A stretch of DNA of 64,000 bases from Bathymodiolus brooksi (lineage: Eukaryota; Mollusca; Bivalvia; Mytilida; Modiolidae), in assembly GCA_963680875.1 (NCBI GenBank), contig OY804580.1, forward strand, positions 94,393,353 to 94,457,352, given 5' to 3'. Both the position numbers and the translations under genes were made by a program. The notes below the pieces were generated by a model. The model made no database searches. It worked only from the letters and a program-made list of their open reading frames with translations, and had not been told where the DNA came from. Position 1 is the stretch's first letter, and every line of letters starts with the position of its first letter. This document shows positions 45,041 through 58,800 of the stretch, piece after piece.

Positions 45041-46091
45041 AGAAATTTTAAACAGTGATGGTCATCAATTACACTGACATCAACAAAACAAACAATCACC
45101 TCTCACCTAAAGAAAGATTAAACAGTGATGGTCATCAATTACACTGACATCAACAAAACAAACAATCACCTCTCACCTAAAGAAAGATTAAACAGTGATG
45201 GTCATCAATTACACTGACATCAACAAAACAAACAATCACCTATCGCCTAAAGAAAGTTTAAACAGTGATGGTCATCAATTACACTAACATCAACACAACA
45301 AACAATCACCTCTCACCTAAAGAAAGTTTAAACAGTGATGGACAACAATTACACTGACATCAACAAAACAAACAATCACCTCTCACCTAAAGAAAGTTTA
45401 AACAGTGATGGACAACAATTACACTGACATCAACAAAACAAACAATCACCTCTCACCTAAGGAAAGTTTAAACAGTGAAGGTCATCAATTACACTGACAT
45501 CAACAAAACAAACAATCACCTCTCACCTAAAGAAAAATTAAACAGTGATGGTCATCAATTACACTGACATAAACAAAACAAACAATCACCTCTCACCTAA
45601 AGAAAGTTTACACAGTGAAGGTCATCAATTACACTAACATCAACAAAACAAACAATCACCTCTCACCTAAAGAAAGTTTAAACAGTGATGGTCATCAATT
45701 ACACTAACATCAACAAAAAAAAACAATCACCTCTCACCTAAAGAAAGTTTAAACAGTGATGGTCATCAATTACACTAACATCAACAACACAAACAATCAC
45801 CTCTCACCTAAAGAAAGTTTAAACAGTGATGGTCATCAATTACACTAACATCAACAAAACAAACAATCACCTCTCACCTAAAGAAAGTTTAAACAGTGAT
45901 GGTCATCAATTACACTAACATCAACAAAAGAAACAATCACCTCTCACCTAAAGAAAGTTTAAACAGTGATGGTCATCTATTACACTGACATAAACAAAAC
46001 AAACAATCACATCTCACCTAAAGAAAGTTTAAACAGTGATGGTCATCAATTACACTAACATCAACAACACAAGCAATCACCTCTCTCCTAA

Positions 46092-46143
46092 AGGTCATTA
46101 ATTACACTAACATCAACAAAACAAGCAATCACATTTCACCTAA
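46092..46143 (+). repeat. 52-bp deleted monomer, copy 9
   Basis: It has the same deletion and flanks. It is 1,103 bp (16 monomers) after copy 8, the shortest spacing, caused by the duplication junction at 45671. It is the partner of copy 7 at 3,813 bp. Confidence 0.95.
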
Positions 46144-48801
46144 AGAAATTTTAAACAGTGATGGTCATCAATTACACTGACATCAACAAAACAAACAATC
46201 ACCTCTCACCTAAAGAAAGATTAAACAGTGATGGTCATCAATTACACTGACATCAACAAAACAAACAATCATCTATCGCCTAAAGAAAGTTTAAACAGTG
46301 ATGGACAACAATTACACTGACATCAACAAAACAAACAATCACCTCTCACCTAAAGAAAGATTAAACAGTGATGGTCATCAATTACACTGACATCAACAAA
46401 ACAAACAATCACCTATCGCCTAAAGAAAGTTTAAACAGTGATGGTCATCAATTACACTAACATCAACACAACAAACAATCACCTCTCACCTAAAGAAAGT
46501 TTAAACAGTGATGGACAACAATTACACTGACATCAACAAAACAAACAATCACCTCTCACCTAAAGAACGTTTAAACAGTGATGGACAACAATTACACTGA
46601 CATCAACAAAACAAACAATCACCTCTCACCTAAGGAAAGTTTAAACAGTGAAGGTCATCAATTACACTGACATCAATAAAACAAACAATCACCTCTCACC
46701 TAAAGAAAAATTAAACAGTGATGGTCATCAATTACATTGACATAAACAAAAGAAACAATCACCTCTCACCTAAAGAAAGTTTACACAGTGAAGGTCATCA
46801 ATTACACTAACATCAACAAAACAAACAATCACCTCTCACCTAAAGAAAGTTTAAACAGTGATGGTCAACAATTACACTGATATCAACAAAACAAACAATC
46901 ACCTCTCACCTAAAGAAAGTTTAAACAGTGATGGTCATCAATTACACTGATATCAACAAAACAAACAATCCCCTCTCACCTAAAGAAAGTTTAAATAGTG
47001 ATGGTCATCTATTACACTAACATCAACAAAACAAACAATCACATTTCACCTAAATAAAGTTTAAACAGTCATGGTCATCAATTACACTGACATCAACAAA
47101 ACAAACAATCACCTCTCACCTAAAGAAAGTTTAAACTGTGATGGTCATCTATTACACTAACATCAACAAAACAAACAATCCCCTCTCACCTAAAGAAAGT
47201 TTAAATAGTGATGGTCATCTATTACACTAACATCAACAAAACAAACAATCACATTTCACCTTAATAAAGTTTAAACAGTCATGGACATCAATTACACTGA
47301 CATTATCAAAACAAACAATCACCTCTCACCTAAAGAAAGTTTAAACAGTGATGGTCATCAATTACACTAACATCAACAAAACAAACAATCACCTCTCACC
47401 TAAAGAAAGTTTAAACAGTGATGGACAACAATTACACTAACATCAACACAACAAACAATCACCTCTCACCTAAAGAAAGTTTAAACAGTGATGGACAACA
47501 ATTACACTGACATCAACAAAACAAACAATCACCTCTCACCTAAAGAAAGTTTAAACAGTGATGGACAACAATTACACTGACATCAACAAAACAAACAATC
47601 ACCTCTCACCTAAAGAAAGTTTAAACAGTGATGGACAACAATTACACTAACATCAACACAACAAGCAATCACCTCTCACCTAAAGAAAGTTTAAACAGTG
47701 ATGGTCATCAATTACACTAACATCAACAAAACAAACAATCACCTTTCACCTAAAGAAAGTTTAAACAGTGATTGTCATCAATTACACTGACATAAACAAA
47801 CAAACAATCACCTCTCACCTAAAGAAAGTTTAAACAGTGATGGTCATCAATTACACTAACATCAACAAAACAAACAATCACCTCTCACCTAAAGAAAGTT
47901 TAAACAATGATGGTCATCAATTACACTAACATCAACAAAACAAACAATCACCTCTCACCTAAAGAAAGTTTAAACAGTGATGGTCATCAATTACACTAAC
48001 ATCAACAAAACAAACAATCACCTTTCACCTAAAGAAAGTTTAAACAGTGATTGTCATCAATTACACTGACATAAACAAACAAACAATCACCTCTCACCTA
48101 AAGAAAGTTTAAACAGTGATGGTCATCAATTACACTAACATCAACAAAACAAACAATCACCTCTCACCTAAAGAAAGTTTAAACAGTGATGGTCATCAAT
48201 TACACTAACATCAACAAAACAAACAATCACCTCACACCTAAAGAAAGTTTAAACAGTGATGGTCATCAATTACACTAACATCAACAAAACAAACAATCAC
48301 CTCTCACCTAAAGAAAGTTTAAACGGTGATGGTTATCAATTACACTAACATCAACAAACAAACAATCACCTCACACCTAAAGAAAGTTTAAACAGTGATG
48401 GTCATCAATTACACTAACATCAACAAAAAAAACCAATCACCTCTCACCTAAAGAAAGTTTAAATAGTGATGGTCATCAATTACACTAACATCAACAACAC
48501 AAACAATCACCTCTCACCTAAAGAAAGTTTAAACAGTGATGGTCATCAATTACACTAACATCAACAAAACAAACAATCACCTCTCACCTAAAGAAAGTTT
48601 AAACAGTAATGGTCATCAATTACACTAACATCAACAAAAGAAACAATCACCTCTCACCTAAAGAAAGTTTAAACAGTGATGGTCATCTATTACACTGACA
48701 TAAACAAAACAAACAATCACCTCTCACCTAAAGAAAGTTTAAACAGTGATGGTCATCAATTACACTAACATCAACAACACAAGCAATCACCTCTCTCCTA
48801 A

Positions 48802-48853
48802 AGGTCATTAATTACACTAACATCAACAAAACAAGCAATCACATTTCACCTAA
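48802..48853 (+). repeat. 52-bp deleted monomer, copy 10
   Basis: It has the same deletion and flanks. It is the partner of copy 8 at 3,813 bp. The next example is 14,050 bp (201 monomers) away. Confidence 0.95.
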
Positions 48854-49063
48854 AGAAATTTTAAACAGTGATGGTCATCAATTACACTGACATCAACAAA
48901 ACAAACAATCACCTCTCACCTAAAGAAAGATTAAACAGTGATGGTCATCAATTACACTGACATCAACAAAACAAACAATCACCTCTCACCTAAAGAAAGA
49001 TTAAACAGTGATGGTCATCAATTACACTGACATCAACAAAACAAACAATCACCTATCGCCTAA

Positions 49064-50184
49064 AGAAAGTTTAAACAGTGATGGTCATCAATTACACTAA
49101 CATCAACACAACAAACAATCACCTCTCACCTAAAGAAAGTTTAAACAGTGATGGACAACAATTACACTGACATCAACAAAACAAACAATCACCTCTCACC
49201 TAAAGAAAGTTTAAACAGTGATGGACAACAATTACACTGACATCAACAAAACAAACAATCACCTCTCACCTAAGGAAAGTTTAAACAGTGAAGGTCATCA
49301 ATTACACTGACATCAACAAAACAAACAATCACCTCTCACCTAAAGAAAAATTAAACAGTGATGGTCATCAATTACACTGACATAAACAAAACAAACAATC
49401 ACCTCTCACCTAAAGAAAGTTTACACAGTGAAGGTCATCAATTACACTAACATCAACAAAACAAACAATCACCTCTCACCTAAAGAAAGTTTAAACAGTG
49501 ATGGTCATCAATTACACTGATATCAACAAAACAAACAATCACCTCTCACCTAAAGAAAGTTTAAACAGTGATGGTCATCAATTACACTGATATCAACAAA
49601 ACAAACAATCACCTATCGACCTAAAGAAAGTTTAAACAGTGATGGTCATCAATTACACTAACATCAACACAACAAACAATCACCTCTCACCTAAAGAAAG
49701 TCTAAACAGTGATGGACAACAATTACACTGACATCAACAAAACAAACAATCACCTCTCACCTAAAGAAAGTTTAAACAGTGATGGACAACAATTACACTG
49801 ACATCAACAAAACAAACAATCACCTCTCACCTAAGGAAAGTTTAAACAGTGAAGGTCATCAATTACACTGACATCAACAAAACAAACAATCACCTCTCAC
49901 CTAAAGAAAAATTAAACAGTGATGGTCATCAATTACACTGACATAAACAAAACAAACAATCACCTCTCACCTAAAGAAAGTTTACACAGTGAAGGTCATC
50001 AATTACACTAACATCAACAAAACAAACAATCACCTCTCACCTAAAGAAAGTTTAAACAGTGATGGTCATCAATTACACTGATATCAACAAAACAAACAAT
50101 CACCTCTCACCTAAAGAAAGTTTAAACAGTGATGGTCATCAATTACACTGATATCAACAAAACAAACAATCCCCTCTCACCTAA
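49064..50184 (+). repeat. 561-bp eight-monomer duplication with inserted base
   Basis: The eight-monomer series from the AACACAAC monomer through two GDACAAC-type monomers, AAGG/GAAGG, AAAAATTA, TTTACACAG and two GATATC monomers occurs at 49064-49624 and again at 49625-50184 (here the 'GDACAAC-type' monomers are simply GACAAC copies). The offset is 561 bp, one more than 8x70, because the join reads TATCGACC where the parental sequence is TATCGCC. Copy 2 also has a private AGTCTAAAC near 49700. The extra base sits at the point where a GATATC monomer, normally followed by CCCCTCTCACC, is joined to a different partner. Confidence 0.85.
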
Positions 50185-52881
50185 AGAAAGTTTAAATAGT
50201 GATGGTCATCTATTACACTAACATCAACAAAACAAACAATCACCTTTCACCTAAATAAAGTTTAAACAGTCATGGTCATCAATTACACTGACATCAACAA
50301 AACAAACAATCACCTCTCACCTAAAGAAAGTTTAAACTGTGATGGTCATCTATTACACTAACATCAACAAAACAAACAATCCCCTCTCACCTAAAGAAAG
50401 TTTAAATAGTGATGGTCATCTATTACACTAACATCAACAAAACAAACAATCACATTTCACCTAAATAAAGTTTAAACAGTCATGGTCATCAATTACACTG
50501 ACATTATCAAAACAAACAATCACCTCTCACCTAAAGAAAGTTTAAACAGTGATGGTCATCAATTACACTAACATCAACAAAACAAACAATCACCTCTCAC
50601 CTAAAGAAAGTTTAAACAGTGATGGACAACAATTACACTAACATCAACACAACAAACAATCACCTCTCACCTAAAGAAAGTTTAAACAGTGATGGACAAC
50701 AATTACACTGACATCAACAAAACAAACAATCACCTCTCACCTAAAGAAAGTTTAAACAGTGATGGACAACAATTACACTGACATCAACAAAACAAACAAT
50801 CACCTCTCACCTAAAGAAAGTTTAAACAGTGATGGACAACAATTACACTAACATCAACACAACAAGCAATCACCTCTCACCTAAAGAAAGTTTAAACAGT
50901 GATGGTCATCAATTACACTAACATCAACAAAACAAACAATCACCTCTCACCTAAAGAAAGTTTAAACAGTGATGGTCATCAATTACACTAACATCAACAA
51001 AACAAACAATCACCTCTCACCTAAAGAAAGTTTAAACAGTGATGGTCATCAATTACACTAACATCAACAAAACAAACAATCACCTCTCACCTAAAGAAAG
51101 TTTAAACAGTGATGGTCATCAATTACACTAACATCAACAAAACAAACAATCACCTCTCACCTAAAGAAAAATTAAACAGTGATGGTCATCAATTACACTG
51201 ACATAAACAAAACAAACAATCACCTCTCACCTAAAGAAAGTTTACACAGTGAAGGTCATAAATTACCCTAACATCAACAAAACAAACAATCACCTCTCAC
51301 CTAAGGAAAGTTTAAACAGTGATGGTCATCAATTACACTAACATCAACAAAACAAACAATCACCTCTCACCTAAAGAAAGTTTAAGCAGTGATGGACAAC
51401 AATTACACTAACATCAACACAACAAACAATCACCTCTCACCTAAAGAAAGTTTAAACAGTGATGGACAACAATTACACTGACATCAACAAAACAAACAAT
51501 CACCTCTCACCTAAAGAAAGTTTAAACAGTGATGGACAACAATTACACTGACATCAACAAAACAAACAATCACCTCTCACCTAAGGAAAGTTTAAACAGT
51601 GAAGGTCATCAATTACACTGACATCAGCAAAACAAACAATCACCTCTCACCTAAAGAAAGTTTAAACAGTGAAGGTCATCAATTACACTGACATCAACAA
51701 ACAAACAATCACCTCTCACCTAAAGAAAGTTTAAACAGTGATGGACAACAATTACACTAACATCAACACAACAAGCAATCACCTCTCACCTAAAGAAAGT
51801 TTAAACAGTGATGGTCATCAATTACACTAACATCAACAAAACAAACAATCACCTCTCACCTAAAGAAAGTTTAAACAGTGATGGTCATCAATTACACTAA
51901 CATCAACAAAACAAACAATCACCTCTCACCTAAAGAAAGTTTAAACAGTGATGGTCATCAATTACACTAACATCAACAAAACAAACAATCACCTCTCACC
52001 TAAAGAAAAATTAAACAGTGATGGTCATCAATTACACTGACATGAACAAAACAAACAATCACCTCTCACCTAAAGAAAGTTTACACAGTGAAGGTCATCA
52101 ATTACACTAACATCAACAAAACCAACAATCACCTCTCACCTAAAGAAAGTTTAAACAGTGATGGTCATCAATTACACTAACATCAACAAAACAAGCAATC
52201 ACCTCTCACCTAAAGAAAGTTTAAACAGTGATGGACAACAATTACACTAACATCAACACAACAAACAATCACCTCTCACCTAAAGAAAGTTTAAACAGTG
52301 ATGGACAACAATTACACTGACATCAACAAAACAAACAATCACCTCTCACCTAAAGAAAGTTTAAACAGTGATGGACAACAATTACACTGACATCAACAAA
52401 ACAAACAATCACCTCTCACCTAAGGAAAGTTTAAACAGTGAAGGTCATCAATTACACTGACATCAACAAAACAAACAATCACCTCTCACCTAAAGAAAGT
52501 TTAAACAGTGAAGGTCATCAATTACACTGACATAAACAAAACAAACAATCACCTCTCACCTAAAGAAAGTTTACACAGTGAAGGTCATCAATTACACTAA
52601 CATCAACAAAACAAACAATCACCTCTCACCTAAAGAAAGTTTAAACAGTGATGGTCATCAATTACACTGATATCAACAAAACAAACAATCACCTCTCACC
52701 TAAAGAAAGTTTAAACAGTGATGGTCATCAATTACACTGATATCAACAAAACAAACAATCCCCTCTCACCTAAAGAAAGTTTAAATAGTGATGGTCATCT
52801 ATTACACTAACATCAACAAAACAAACAATCACATTTCACCTAAATAAAGTTTAAACAGTCATGGTCATCAATTACACTGAC
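50185..52881 (+). repeat. Transition from HOR-1 to the 22-mer HOR
   Basis: This stretch has the AAATAG/TCTATT and TAAATAAAG series, an 'attatc' monomer near 50508, and two successive groups of GACAAC cluster, consensus run, AAAAATTA and TTTACACAG. It has neither the 52-bp monomer nor the 'agtaac' block. One 69-bp monomer lies near 51690. Private changes are more frequent around 51240-51400 (GTCATAAATTACCC, CTAAGGAAAG before an otherwise consensus copy, TTTAAGCAG with GACAAC). The order resembles the left part of HOR-1 without its right part. Confidence 0.75.
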
Positions 52882-55800
52882 ATTATCAAAACAAACAATC
52901 ACCTCTCACCTAAAGAAAGTTTAAACAGTGATGGTCATCAATTACACTAACATCAACAAAACAAACAATCACCTCTCACCTAAAGAAAGTTTAAACAGTG
53001 ATGGACAACAATTACACTGACATCAACAAAACAAACAATCACCTCTCACCTAAAGAAAGTTTAAACAGTGATGGTCATCAATTACACTGACATCAACAAA
53101 ACAAACAATCACCTCTCACCTAAAGAAAGTTTAAACAGTGATGGTCATCAATTACACTAACATCAACAAAACAAACAATCACCTCTCACCTAAAGAAAGT
53201 TTAAATAGTGATGGACAACAATTACACTGACATCAACAAAACAAACAATCACCTCACACCTAAAGAAAGTTTAAACAGTCATGGTCATCAATTACACTGA
53301 CATCAACAAAACAAACAATCACCTCTCACCTAAAGAAAGCTTAAACAGTGATGGACAACAATTACACTAACATCAACACAACAAACAATCACCTCTCACC
53401 TAAAGAAAGTTTAAACAGTGATGGACAACAATTACACTGACATCAACAAAACAAACAATCACCTTTCACCTAAAGAAAGTTTAAACAGTGATGGTCATCA
53501 ATTACACTAACATCAACAAAACAAGCAATCACCTCTCACCTAAAGAAAGTTTAAACAGTGATGGACAACAATTACACTAACATCAACAAAACAAACAATC
53601 ACCTTTCACCTAAAGAAAGTTTAAACAGTGATGGTCATCAATTACACTGACATCAACAAAACAAACAATCACCTCACACCTAAAGAAAGTTTAAACAGTG
53701 ATGGACAACAATTACACTAACATCAACACAACAAACAATCACCTCTCACCTAAAGAAAGTTTAAACAGTGATGGACAACAATTACACTGACATCAACAAA
53801 ACAAACAATCACCTCTCACCTAAAGAAAGTTTAAACAGTGATGGACAACAATTACACTGACATCAACAAAACAAACAATCACCTCTCACCTAAGGAAAGT
53901 TTAAAAAGTGAAGGTCATCAATTACACTGACATCAACAAAACAAACAATCACCTCTCACCTAAAGAAAAATTAAACAGTGATGGTCATCAATTACACTGA
54001 CATAAACAAAACAAACAATCACCTCTCACCTAAAGAAAGTTTACACAGTGAAGGTCATCAATTACACTGATATCAACAAAACAAACAATCCCCTCTCACC
54101 TAAAGAAAGTTTAAATAGTGATGGTCATCTATTACACTAACATCAACAAAACAAACAATCACATTTCACCTAAATAAAGTTTAAACAGTCATGGTCATCA
54201 ATTACACTAACATCAACAAAACAAACAATCACCTCTCACCTAAAGAAAGTTTAAACTGTGATGGTCATCTATTACACTAACATCAACAAAACGAACAATC
54301 CCCTCTCACCTAAAGAAAGTTTAAATAGTGATGGTCATCTATTACACTAACAACAACAAAACAAACAATCACATTTCACCTAAATAAAGTTTAAACAGTC
54401 ATGGTCATCAATTACACTGACATTATCAAAACAAACAATCACCTCTCACCTAAAGAAAGTTTAAACAGTGATGGTCATCAATTACACTAACATCAACAAA
54501 ACAAACAATCACCTCTCACCTAAAGAAAGTTTAAACAGTGATGGACAACAATTACACTGACATCAACAAAACAAACAATCACCTCTCACCTAAAGAAAGT
54601 TTAAACAGTGATGGTCATCAATTACACTGACATCAACAAAACAAACAATCACCTCTCACCTAAAGAAAGTTTAAATAGTGATGGACAACAATTACACTGA
54701 CATCAACAAAACAAACAATCACCTCACACCTAAAGAAAGTTTAAACAGTCATGGTCATCAATTACACTGACATCAACAAAACAAACAATCACCTCTCACC
54801 TAAAGAAAGCTTAAACAGTGATGGACAACAATTACACTAACATCAACACAACAAACAATCACCTCTCACCTAAAGAAAGTTTAAACAGTGATGGACAACA
54901 ATTACACTGACATCAACAAAACAAACAATCACCTTTCACCTAAAGAAAGTTTAAACAGTGATGGTCATCAATTACACTAACATCAACAAAACAAGCAATC
55001 ACCTCTCACCTAAAGAAAGTTTAAACAGTGATGGACAACAATTACACTAACATCAACAAAACAAACAATCACCTTTCACCTAAAGAAAGTTTAAACAGTG
55101 ATGGTCATCAATTACACTGACATCAACAAAACAAACAATCACCTCACACCTAAAGAAAGTTTAAACAGTGATGGACAACAATTACACTAACATCAACACA
55201 ACAAACAATCACCTCTCACCTAAAGAAAGTTTAAACAGTGATGGACAACAATTACACTGACATCAACAAAACAAACAATCACCTCTCACCTAAAGAAAGT
55301 TTAAACAGTGATGGACAACAATTACACTGACATCAACAAAACAAACAATCACCTCTCACCTAAGGAAAGTTTAAAAAGTGAAGGTCATCAATTACACTGA
55401 CATCAACAAAACAAACAATCACCTCTCACCTAAAGAAAAATTAAACAGTGATGGTCATCAATTACACTGACATAAACAAAACAAACAATCACCTCTCACC
55501 TAAAGAAAGTTTACACAGTGAAGGTCATCAATTACACTGATATCAACAAAACAAACAATCCCCTCTCACCTAAAGAAAGTTTAAATAGTGATGGTCATCT
55601 ATTACACTAACATCAACAAAACAAACAATCACATTTCACCTAAATAAAGTTTAAACAGTCATGGTCATCAATTACACTGACATTATCAAAACAAACAATC
55701 ACCTCTCACCTAAAGAAAGTTTAAACAGTGATGGTCATCAATTACACTAACATCAACAAAACAAACAATCACATTTCACCTAAATAAAGTTTAAACAGTC

Positions 55801-58800
55801 ATGGTCATCAATTACACTAACATCAACAAAACAAACAATCACCTCTCACCTAAAGAAAGTTTAAACTGTGATGGTCATCTATTACACTAACATCAACAAA
55901 ACGAACAATCCCCTCTCACCTAAAGAAAGTTTAAATAGTGATGGTCATCTATTACACTAACATCAACAAAACAAACAATCACATTTCACCTAAATAAAGT
56001 TTAAACAGTCATGGTCATCAATTACACTGACATTATCAAAACAAACAATCACCTCTCACCTAAAGAAAGTTTAAACAGTGATGGACATCAATTACACTAA
56101 CATCAACAAAACAAACAATCACCTCTCACCTAAAGAAAGTTTAAACAGTGATGGACAACAATTACACTGACATCAACAAAACAAACAATCACCTCTCACC
56201 TAAAGAAAGTTTAAACAGTGATGGTCATCAATTACACTGACATCAACAAAACAAACAATCACCTCTCACCTAAAGAAAGTTTAAACAGTGATGGTCATCA
56301 ATTACACTAACATCAACAAAACAAACAATCACCTCTCACCTAAAGAAAGTTTAAATAGTGATGGACAACAATTACACTGACATCAACAAAACAAACAATC
56401 ACCTCACACCTAAAGAAAGTTTAAACAGTCATGGTCATCAATTACACTGACATCAACAAAACAAACAATCACCTCTCACCTAAAGAAAGCTTAAACAGTG
56501 ATGGACAACAATTACACTAACATCAACACAACAAACAATCACCTCTCACCTAAAGAAAGTTTAAACAGTGATGGACAACAATTACACTGACATCAACAAA
56601 ACAAACAATCACCTTTCACCTAAAGAAAGTTTAAACAGTGATGGTCATCAATTACACTAACATCAACAAAACAAGCAATCACCTCTCACCTAAAGAAAGT
56701 TTAAACAGTGATGGACAACAATTACACTAACATCAACAAAACAAACAATCACCTTTCACCTAAAGAAAGTTTAAACAGTGATGGTCATCAATTACACTGA
56801 CATCAACAAAACAAACAATCACCTCACACCTAAAGAAAGTTTAAACAGTGATGGACAACAATTACACTAACATCAACACAACAAACAATCACCTCTCACC
56901 TAAAGAAAGTTTAAACAGTGATGGACAACAATTACACTGACATCAACAAAACAAACAATCACCTCTCACCTAAAGAAAGTTTAAACAGTGATGGACAACA
57001 ATTACACTGACATCAACAAAACAAACAATCACCTCTCACCTAAGGAAAGTTTAAAAAGTGAAGGTCATCAATTACACTGACATCAACAAAACAAACAATC
57101 ACCTCTCACCTAAAGAAAAATTAAACAGTGATGGTCATCAATTACACTGACATAAACAAAACAAACAATCACCTCTCACCTAAAGAAAGTTTACACAGTG
57201 AAGGTCATCAATTACACTGATATCAACAAAACAAACAATCCCCTCTCACCTAAAGAAAGTTTAAATAGTGATGGTCATCTATTACACTAACATCAACAAA
57301 ACAAACAATCACATTTCACCTAAATAAAGTTTAAACAGTCATGGTCATCAATTACACTAACATCAACAAAACAAACAATCACCTCTCACCTAAAGAAAGT
57401 TTAAACTGTGATGGTCATCTATTACACTAACATCAACAAAACGAACAATCCCCTCTCACCTAAAGAAAGTTTAAATAGTGATGGTCATCTATTACACTAA
57501 CATCAACAAAACAAACAATCACATTTCACCTAAATAAAGTTTAAACAGTCATGGTCATCAATTACACTGACATAATCAAAACAAACAATCACCTCTCACC
57601 TAAAGAAAGTTTAAACAGTGATGGTCATCAATTACACTAACATCAACAAAACAAACAATCACCTCTCACCTAAAGAAAGTTTAAACAGTGATGGACAACA
57701 ATTACACTGACATCAACAAAACAAACAATCACCTCTCACCTAAAGAAAGTTTAAACAGTGATGGTCATCAATTACACTAACATCAACAAAACAAGCAATC
57801 ACCTCTCACCTAAAGAAAGTTTAAACAGTGATGGACAACAATTACACTAACATCAACAAAACAAACAATCACCTTTCACCTAAAGAAAGTTTAAACAGTG
57901 ATGGTCATCAATTACACTGACATCAACAAAACAAACAATCACCTCACACCTAAAGAAAGTTTAAACAGTGATGGACAACAATTACACTAACATCAACACA
58001 ACAAACAATCACCTCTCACCTAAAGAAAGTTTAAACAGTGATGGACAACAATTACACTGACATCAACAAAACAAACAATCACCTCTCACCTAAAGAAAGT
58101 TTAAACAGTGATGGACAACAATTACACTGACATCAACAAAACAAACAATCACCTCTCACCTAAGGAAAGTTTAAAAAGTGAAGGTCATCAATTACACTGA
58201 CATCAACAAAACAAACAATCACCTCTCACCTAAAGAAAAATTAAACAGTGATGGTCATCAATTACACTGACATAAACAAAACAAACAATCACCTCTCACC
58301 TAAAGAAAGTTTACACAGTGAAGGTCATCAATTACACTGATATCAACAAAACAAACAATCCCCTCTCACCTAAAGAAAGTTTAAATAGTGATGGTCATCT
58401 ATTACACTAACATCAACAAAACAAACAATCACATTTCACCTAAATAAAGTTTAAACAGTCATGGTCATCAAGTACACTAACATCAACAAAACAAACAATC
58501 ACCTCTCACCTAAAGAAAGTTTAAACTGTGATGGTCATCTATTACACTAACATCAACAAAACGAACAATCCCCTCTCACCTAAAGAAAGTTTAAATAGTG
58601 ATGGTCATCTATTACACTAACATCAACAAAACAAACAATCACATTTCACCTAAATAAAGTTTAAACAGTCATGGTCATCAATTACACTGACATTATCAAA
58701 ACAAACAATCACCTCTCACCTAAAGAAAGTTTAAACAGTGATGGTCATCAATTACACTAACATCAACAAAACAAACAATCACCTCTCACCTAAAGAAAGT

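Larger units (their letters stand above)
41858..45670 (+). repeat. 3.8-kb segmental tandem duplication, copy 1
   Basis: This is the left copy of a duplication with period 3,813 bp. It starts at the A-run monomer and ends after a TTTACACAG/GAAGG monomer. Inside it are two 52-bp monomers (42279 and 44989). The distances 42279 to 46092 and 44989 to 48802 are both 3,813 bp. The HOR-1 order is shortened: the whole 'agtaac' block is missing and the 'attatc' monomer here is 70 bp rather than 71. Private changes include TATACTAAC (about 44040) and GAGTGTC (about 44237). Confidence 0.9.
45671..49483 (+). repeat. 3.8-kb segmental tandem duplication, copy 2
   Basis: The right copy begins abruptly with an A-run monomer directly after a TTTACACAG monomer. 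Other units have 'acggtg' before the A-run monomer, so this boundary is a recombination junction. It places two 52-bp monomers (44989 and 46092) only 1,103 bp apart. Shared rare changes (GAACGTTT, ATAAAACAAAC, GGTTATCAATT, AAAACCAATC) tie the copies together. Copy-specific changes include ACATCTCACC near 46010, GGTCAACAATT near 46865 and GGACATCAATT near 47284. Confidence 0.9.
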
